From positions 353,232 to 417,231 of the forward strand of contig VZRS01001718.1 in assembly GCA_013398055.1 (NCBI GenBank): DNA of 64,000 bases, given 5' to 3'. The first letter of the stretch is position 1. Each line of letters starts with the position of its first letter. Origin of the DNA: Ifrita kowaldi. Lineage: Eukaryota > Chordata > Aves > Passeriformes > Cinclosomatidae. Under the pieces are notes generated by a model that was not told where the DNA came from, made no database searches, and worked only from the letters and a program-made list of their open reading frames with translations. Below, piece after piece: positions 61,901 through 64,000 of the stretch. Made by a program: the position numbers and the translations under genes.

Positions 61901-63964
61901 TATAACTCAGTTTCTAACTGTTTATTTGTAGCACCATATTCTTTCTAAGATATGTCACAAAAGATATTTAGTAAAGAAGAGAAACTATAGTTCTGCAGAA
62001 GTTCAGTATTTCAGAATAAAATTACAATCTTCTATTCACATGCTTCCTCTAATATAAGCATCTATGCTTCACCTAGCACTGAAAATTTTATATAATGGCG
62101 AGAGCTGAAGCTGGATTCTTATTATTGACATTATTTATAATTTCATTAGATTAGCTCACAGAAACACCAGTTAGGGACAGTAAAACAGGCTCTCCGTGTT
62201 AACAACTGATCAAATAACCCAAACCAATGAAACACCCTAAGATTAAAGAGAATATGCAGAATATAAAAAGCTTTGTAAGTTATGCTTAAGAAAAATAGCT
62301 AACTTTATCCTAACCCAAAAGACGTAACGTTTGTTCAATCCTGCTAAAACTGACGGAATCCTATGATGACCTGTTCCGTTTTTCTCTGAACTCCATTTAA
62401 TGAACAGAAATACAACAGAAGACAAGGAGTTTTCTATATTCCACATAATCATTTAAATACCTACCTGTAACATGAACTCCATGCTAATTCTGTTCTCAAT
62501 CAGTCTCATAACAAGATGTGCTTTACACTGGAACATAGTATAATATTCCCAGGACAGTGTATGAGGGTGTTTGATAGAAAAATGCAAATGTGACGCAGGG
62601 CTGAAAAAAAAAAATCAAAAAAAGCTCTCTATTTTGCATTTTATTGAATGAAACTTAAAATGTACCCCAGCAACCAAGCTTAGAGCTGCACCAAGTTAAG
62701 ATTTCTTGTACTGCTTTTTGTAACAAATTATGGCACGCGTAAAATGACCGCTCACTTGTCCAGAGAGGTGACAAGGGTGTATGTACCTGGCATCCAGCAA
62801 GTACTGTACAGAGATCAATGGCACATGATAGCTACCTGATAGGCAATCACTGAAGTTCTCCTCATCACAATTCTGTTATTTTAGATACTTCTCTGTTCTG
62901 AGGCAGGGAAAGGTTAGCAAGCATGAAAGAATTTAAATTCAAGGAGGAAACTGAGGTTGTGGCTCAGACATTATATAATAATTTGGTCTCAGTATAAAAA
63001 GTATTTATCCAGCTTCAAATTATACAGTTGATTGACTTTCGTAAAGTTCTTTTCTTGCAAATTACAACTGAGCCAGGACCGACATTCTTGGCCTTCTTAA
63101 ATTTACTAAGTGTTGATTGATTTTGGTACTGGTTACATTACTTAACTGCAAAACAACTCCTTGTGAGGCTGTGTCATAACTAGATCAATTTATGCAAGAA
63201 AAGAAAAACCCAGCAAAAGCTTGTCACTGAAACGCAGATCAACTTAGTGATCTGACATGTAGCAATATTTTTCTACCTCCAGTGGTTAGTACTACTCAGT
63301 GGGTAGTACTGGAGTATTACAAGAGAGGGAAGAGGAATCATTCTAAACTAGACATATTGAAGCTACAGTTATAAGGAAAATAAAAACCCTGCCAGTTCAC
63401 ATTGGTAACTAATAATACTTCACAGATGACTGATCTAATACTTTTTCATCCCCAGTACACTAAGAAATCTCAGTTTAAGACTACAAGGTGATATCTGAGA
63501 GCAGAAAGAAAAAGGAGTAAAGAAACAGAAAGCTGATGATACCATAAAAAAGCCTGAAAATTACTAACCACTCCAGAAATAGCTCACGTCAAAATTCTGG
63601 CTTCGTGTTCTCTCTTATCCTCTTACTAAAAAGCAGTTTCATAACAGCATTAAAAACATTCATTATACTTAATTTCCTTTGAGATTCAAATTGAAAGAAA
63701 AATAAAACAACAGGTATTACAATATACTCAAGATGTACTTTATGAGACTGGCAATACATGCCTTGGGCAGCTTGAGATGTTCAGCCTTTGGCCTTGTGCT
63801 ACACAACACACCCAAGGCATACATTAATGGCCCCGTAAAAACATACCCTGCAATAACTTGCAGCTTAAATAAACATACTTGTCTTTCTCTTTTCCTCCTC
63901 CGAATATTGGATGCAGTAAAACTCCACCAGTCTTCAGTTCGTATGCCACGATTTGATCTAACTC
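25639..63964 (-). CDS. TAF2: TAF2, TFIID subunit 2 (3' part of gene, 16 exons plus one extra in-frame exon)
   Basis: TAF2 is a nuclear subunit of the general transcription factor TFIID. It helps bind core-promoter DNA around the initiator and associates with the TAF8/TAF10 part of the complex. The minus strand encodes, in order, the end of the aminopeptidase-like domain, an Ig-like segment, the helical HEAT-like region, an acidic linker and a His/Lys-rich tail. Exons were placed by translating each one, matching it to the human protein recalled from memory, and requiring AG acceptors, GT donors and compatible phases. The sixteen shared exons total 2,289 nt, i.e. 762 residues plus stop. They correspond to human residues 398-1199 except for a missing 41-residue block and one extra residue in the tail. 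Upstream exons, the start codon and the promoter are outside the window. No frameshift or internal stop occurs in the shared exons, so the gene looks intact. Confidence 0.97.
25905..35830 (-). other. TAF2 intron, 9.9 kb, the largest seen here
   Basis: Phase 1 intron before the last exon. In the human protein 41 residues (1073-1113) are encoded between the flanking exons. I found no convincing counterpart, only weak candidates described in findings. It also holds an unidentified open stretch at 31,672-31,857 and a 13-A run at 33,181. Confidence 0.7.
35831..35936 (-). CDS. TAF2: TAF2 exon (human residues 1037-1072)
   Basis: 106-nt exon after ATCTTAG. It encodes FSNSQEEEEIDMDTVHDSQA, FIYHHLNMLE and RPSTP, then one base of Gly before GTATGA. 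Phase 0 to phase 1. The acidic EEEEIDMD stretch is in the disordered C-terminal part. The open frame running into the intron past 35,831 is not coding. Confidence 0.94.
35937..36349 (-). other. TAF2 intron, 0.4 kb
   Basis: Short phase 0 intron between the extra 51-codon exon and the exon encoding FSNSQEEEE. No further feature recognised. Confidence 0.75.
36350..36502 (-). CDS. TAF2: TAF2 extra exon, 51 codons, phase 0-0 (possible cassette)
   Basis: 153-nt open segment after GCCGCTTCAG, followed by the strong donor AGA|GTAAGA. It begins EDDHLIKETASSISGHQQG, contains the basic run VKRKAD and the stretch PLGSPLEPGQILEKNEDS, and ends KVKLKIR. Both ends are phase 0, so it can be included or skipped without changing frame between GFQNT (39,126) and FSNSQEEEE (35,936). 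I do not recall this segment in the 1,199-residue human protein, whose residues 1036 and 1037 join directly. The composition and splice sites look like a real exon rather than chance. Constitutive or alternative use cannot be told from DNA. Confidence 0.8.
36503..39125 (-). other. TAF2 intron, 2.6 kb
   Basis: Phase 0 intron upstream of the 51-codon exon. A pyrimidine-containing stretch and TTTTAATG, a possible branch point, precede the 36,502 acceptor. Nothing else recognised. Confidence 0.7.
39126..39355 (-). CDS. TAF2: TAF2 exon (human residues 960-1036)
   Basis: 230-nt exon after TCCTAG-like acceptor TTTTAG. It begins GTSHDWRLRCGAVDLYFTLF and runs through the highly conserved PELGLVLNLKEKKAVLNPTI. 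It then enters a less conserved Asn/Ser-rich linker (ESVANNQEPVNSTNNHGQ) and ends GFQNT before GTAAGC. Phase 1 to phase 0. It marks the end of the folded region and the start of the disordered C-terminus. Confidence 0.96.
39356..41623 (-). other. TAF2 intron, 2.3 kb, with short tandem repeat
   Basis: AT-rich phase 1 intron containing the three-copy repeat at 40,330-40,370. No coding signal. Confidence 0.7.
40330..40370. repeat. Three-copy tandem repeat, 13-14 bp unit
   Basis: Units TTACCAGTTACAAA, TTACCAGTTACAC and TTACCCAGTTACAA lie head to tail, with slight divergence in the last copy. Confidence 0.8.
41624..41733 (-). CDS. TAF2: TAF2 exon (human residues 923-960)
   Basis: 110-nt exon after CTTTCAG. 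It completes Arg, then HKILDMLTKNPPFTKNMESP and LCNEALVDQLWKLMNS, ending TTCAG before GTTAGG. Phase 2 to phase 1. One change from human, N to D in ILNML, is visible. Confidence 0.96.
41734..43210 (-). other. TAF2 intron, 1.5 kb
   Basis: Phase 2 intron with no recognised feature. Open frames of 60-90 codons here show no family resemblance. Confidence 0.7.
43211..43280 (-). CDS. TAF2: TAF2 exon (human residues 900-923)
   Basis: Small 70-nt exon after TTTGCAG. It completes Val, then DRSYEELQWLLTMVQSDPVP and YI, and ends ATAAG before GTGAGT. Phase 1 to phase 2. It is separated from the previous exon by a 5.2-kb intron that carries a CR1 insertion. Confidence 0.95.
43281..48510 (-). other. TAF2 intron, 5.2 kb, with CR1 insertion
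   Basis: Phase 1 intron. Its centre is occupied by the CR1 copy at about 45,240-46,290; the remainder is unremarkable AT-rich DNA. Confidence 0.75.
45240..46290 (-). mobile_element. CR1 LINE fragment, 5'-truncated, with ORF2 C-terminal relic
   Basis: The left edge reads as the reverse complement of the CR1 3' region (GGGACTCCACCACATCCCTG, then GTCCCTCTTTGGACCCTCCC). The right part covers the end of the reverse-transcriptase ORF. A minus-strand open frame at 45,865-46,161 encodes LTKFVDDRAG, ISQRDLGRLGEWV and WMKFNKCKVLHLG, matching the CR1 pattern of a FADD-like motif, IQRDLDRLE and LMKFNKGKCKVLHLG. The canonical ATTCTATG tail at the 3' end is not visible and the copy is diverged, so it is old and inactive. 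It lies in the same orientation as TAF2. Confidence 0.85.
48511..48650 (-). CDS. TAF2: TAF2 exon (human residues 853-900)
   Basis: 140-nt exon after TGTCTAG. The first base completes Ser, then CLKAIRVLQKNGHVPSDPAL, FKSYAEYGHFVDVRIAALEA and VVDYTK, ending AAAAG before GTACTT. Phase 2 to phase 1. This is a HEAT-like pair with the typical DVRIAALEAV helix. Confidence 0.96.
48651..49198 (-). other. TAF2 intron, 0.55 kb
   Basis: Phase 2 intron with no recognised feature. Confidence 0.75.
49199..49392 (-). CDS. TAF2: TAF2 exon (human residues 789-853)
   Basis: 194-nt exon after TTATTTAG. It begins FSDNYYRAELIDALANSV and ends LPSYRHTITV plus AG, before GTGGGG. Phase 0 to phase 2. It is helical-repeat region, including VRTLDNLNPDVRLILEEITR. 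Visible changes from human are conservative (M799 to L). Confidence 0.96.
49393..50749 (-). other. TAF2 intron, 1.4 kb
   Basis: Phase 0 intron. It contains the 16-bp direct repeat at 49,775-49,807. Near 50,170 a faint CR1-like phrase (AAAGGTCATCTAATC) is too short to call. Confidence 0.7.
49775..49807. repeat. Two-copy 16-bp direct repeat
   Basis: ATTAGTTTAGTATTAT occurs at 49,775-49,790 and again at 49,792-49,807. Confidence 0.85.
50750..50860 (-). CDS. TAF2: TAF2 exon (human residues 752-788)
   Basis: 111-nt phase 0-0 exon after TTACACAG. It encodes TMPVAMALLRDVHNLCPKEV and ILDLIKYNDNRKNK, then GTAAAG. Only one difference from human (T to M after KEVL) is visible in 37 residues. Confidence 0.97.
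50861..52209 (-). other. TAF2 intron, 1.3 kb
   Basis: AT-rich phase 0 intron with no recognised feature. Confidence 0.75.
52210..52350 (-). CDS. TAF2: TAF2 exon (human residues 705-751)
   Basis: 141-nt phase 0-0 exon after TTATTCAG. The peptide begins IANSMVSTWTGPPAMKSLF and ends QSYFLQK before GTAAAA. It is part of the helical region, with a Cys-rich FCCKTCP stretch. Fifteen bases in, ATG is followed by GTAAGT, a stronger donor than the real one; see findings. Confidence 0.96.
52351..55808 (-). other. TAF2 intron, 3.5 kb, with AT-rich low-complexity block
   Basis: Phase 0 intron. Apart from the TTATT/AATAA-rich block at about 55,268-55,342 and short TG-rich words near 54,180, nothing is recognised. 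Confidence 0.7.
55268..55342. repeat. AT-rich low-complexity, partly palindromic block
   Basis: Nearly pure A/T with alternating TTATTATT, TTAATAATTAAT and TTTAATATTTAATT words that can fold back on themselves. It is probably a degenerate microsatellite. Confidence 0.7.
55809..56061 (-). CDS. TAF2: TAF2 exon (human residues 620-704)
   Basis: 253-nt exon after CTTAG. The peptide begins ADSPLLWIRIDPDMSVLRKV, includes MWQYQLRYERDVVAQEEAIL and ends CFCLAK before GTGAGG. It opens the helical HEAT-like region, with the repeat-like LALTDILEQEQCFYRVRM helix pair near its end. Phase 2 to phase 0. The reading frame runs past the donor for eight codons into the intron before a stop; that tail is not coding. 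Confidence 0.97.
56062..57985 (-). other. TAF2 intron, 1.9 kb, with possible CR1 relic
   Basis: Phase 2 intron. It holds the CR1-like relic near 56,197-56,275; the rest shows only chance open frames. Confidence 0.7.
56197..56275 (-). mobile_element. Possible old CR1 3'-region relic
   Basis: TCTCTGGTCCAATCTCCTGC, then CATAGCCTCCCAGGGCAGTC, then TGTCCAAACCTCTAAT resemble the reverse-complement CR1 phrases 'tggtccaaccccctgct' and 'cctccctgggca..ctgt'. It is short and diverged. Confidence 0.45.
57986..58051 (-). CDS. TAF2: TAF2 exon (human residues 598-620)
   Basis: Short 66-nt exon after TTTTTAATAG. It encodes a basic run RNKKKKIPLMNG followed by an acidic EEVDMDLSAM, ending ATGGA before GTAAGT. 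It is split at both ends (phase 2 to phase 2). The basic patch resembles a nuclear localisation signal, but that role is inferred. Confidence 0.95.
58052..58755 (-). other. TAF2 intron, 0.7 kb, with 19-bp direct repeat
   Basis: Phase 2 intron. The repeat at 58,177-58,232 is its only notable feature. Confidence 0.75.
58177..58232. repeat. 19-bp direct repeat with internal dyad
   Basis: TGCTCTGTACAGCAAAAAA occurs at 58,177-58,195 and 58,214-58,232. Each copy contains the near-palindrome GCTCTGTACAGC, and an inverted TTTGCTGTA lies between them. Confidence 0.85.
58756..58865 (-). CDS. TAF2: TAF2 exon (human residues 562-598)
   Basis: 110-nt exon after CTTCAAG. It encodes GPLKVTVQELDGSFNHTLQ, then IEENSLKHDIPCHSKSR, and ends AGAAG before GTAAGA, phase 0 to phase 2. 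The polypyrimidine tract before the acceptor is short, but the peptide continues the previous exon without a gap. Confidence 0.95.
58966..59080 (-). CDS. TAF2: TAF2 exon (human residues 523-561)
   Basis: 115-nt exon after TTATTAG. The first G completes the split Val codon, then DQSGVVKFYGSFAFNRKRNV and a stretch ending TQKYV before GTAAGG. This is the beta-rich Ig-like segment following the aminopeptidase-like domain. Phase 2 to phase 0. Confidence 0.96.
59081..61279 (-). other. TAF2 intron, 2.2 kb
   Basis: Phase 2 intron with no recognised feature beyond a short TG/CA-rich run near 59,576-59,610. Confidence 0.7.
61280..61434 (-). CDS. TAF2: TAF2 exon (human residues 472-523)
   Basis: 155-nt exon. 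It starts after TTTTAG with VFNKLLSLAS and ends IQPLIKQW plus two bases of a Val codon, phase 0 to phase 2. The sequence is essentially identical to human over the readable stretch. The donor is unusual: TGGGT followed by GTATCC, a poor match to the U1 consensus beyond +3. The alternative GT two bases earlier would break the frame with the next exon, so the boundary at 61,280 is preferred. Confidence 0.94.
61435..62464 (-). other. TAF2 intron, 1.0 kb
   Basis: Phase 0 intron, AT-rich, nothing recognised. Confidence 0.75.
62465..62600 (-). CDS. TAF2: TAF2 exon (human residues 426-471)
   Basis: 136-nt exon. It starts after a T-rich tract ending TTTCAG and ends TTACAG before GTAGGT, phase 2 to phase 0. 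The peptide reads PASHLHFSIKHPHT, then MFQCKAHLVMRLIENRISM. It continues the aminopeptidase-like domain. The first base completes the Asn codon begun in the exon at 63,879. Confidence 0.96.
62601..63878 (-). other. TAF2 intron, 1.3 kb
   Basis: Phase 2 intron with a near-pure T tract on the minus strand just before the 62,600 acceptor. Nothing else recognised. Confidence 0.75.
63879..63964 (-). CDS. TAF2: TAF2 exon (human residues 398-426)
   Basis: 86-nt exon, the most 5' one visible. It starts after TTCCCAG and ends GACAA before GTATGT, phase 0 to phase 2. The peptide contains YELKTGGVLLHP and FGGGKEKD; I see one change from human (K401 to Q). It belongs to the aminopeptidase-like domain, which has the M1 fold but is not a working peptidase in TAF2. 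Longer open frames around this position on both strands are shadows in other frames. Confidence 0.95.
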
Positions 63965-64000
63965 CTGGGAAGAACAACATACATAAGTATGAGTAATTTT

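Noticed and set aside
63717..63980. 87-codon open frames on both strands at the right end
   Set aside because: The true TAF2 exon (63,879-63,964) is read in a different minus-strand frame; these are shadows.

Overview
This is nuclear DNA from a vertebrate, most likely a bird. It is AT-rich and carries spliced coding exons with GT/AG junctions. The only recognisable interspersed repeats are CR1 LINE fragments, the typical retroposon of birds and other sauropsids. There are no bacterial operons, rRNA, tRNA or CRISPR arrays.

The one gene that can be supported is TAF2 (TBP-associated factor 2, a TFIID subunit), on the minus strand. The window holds its 3' part: sixteen exons between 63,964 and the stop codon at 25,639-25,641, matching human residues 398 to 1199, plus one extra in-frame exon. 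All boundaries were read directly and every junction phase closes. The 5' exons, encoding most of the inactive M1-aminopeptidase-like domain, lie beyond 64,000. The 3' UTR probably runs to about 24.9 kb.

Layout: 1-24.9 kb is gene-poor flanking DNA downstream of TAF2, with an isolated CpG-dense block (1,680-1,870) and a short CR1 3' end (4,641-4,803). 24.9-25.6 kb is the 3' UTR. 25.6-64 kb is the TAF2 exon/intron array, with a longer CR1 copy (about 45.24-46.29 kb) in one intron. In mammals ENPP2 lies next to TAF2 on this side, but no ENPP2 exon was found here.

The most interesting points are in the linker before the Lys/His-rich tail. An open 51-codon phase-0 exon (36,350-36,502) has no counterpart in the 1,199-residue human protein as I remember it. 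Conversely, a 41-residue human segment just before the last exon has no clear counterpart here. The coding length without the 51-codon exon (762 residues) equals the human length (802) minus 41 plus one inserted residue. A near-consensus splice donor also sits 15 nt inside the 141-nt exon at 52.3 kb. The human comparison is from memory; no alignment or search was run.
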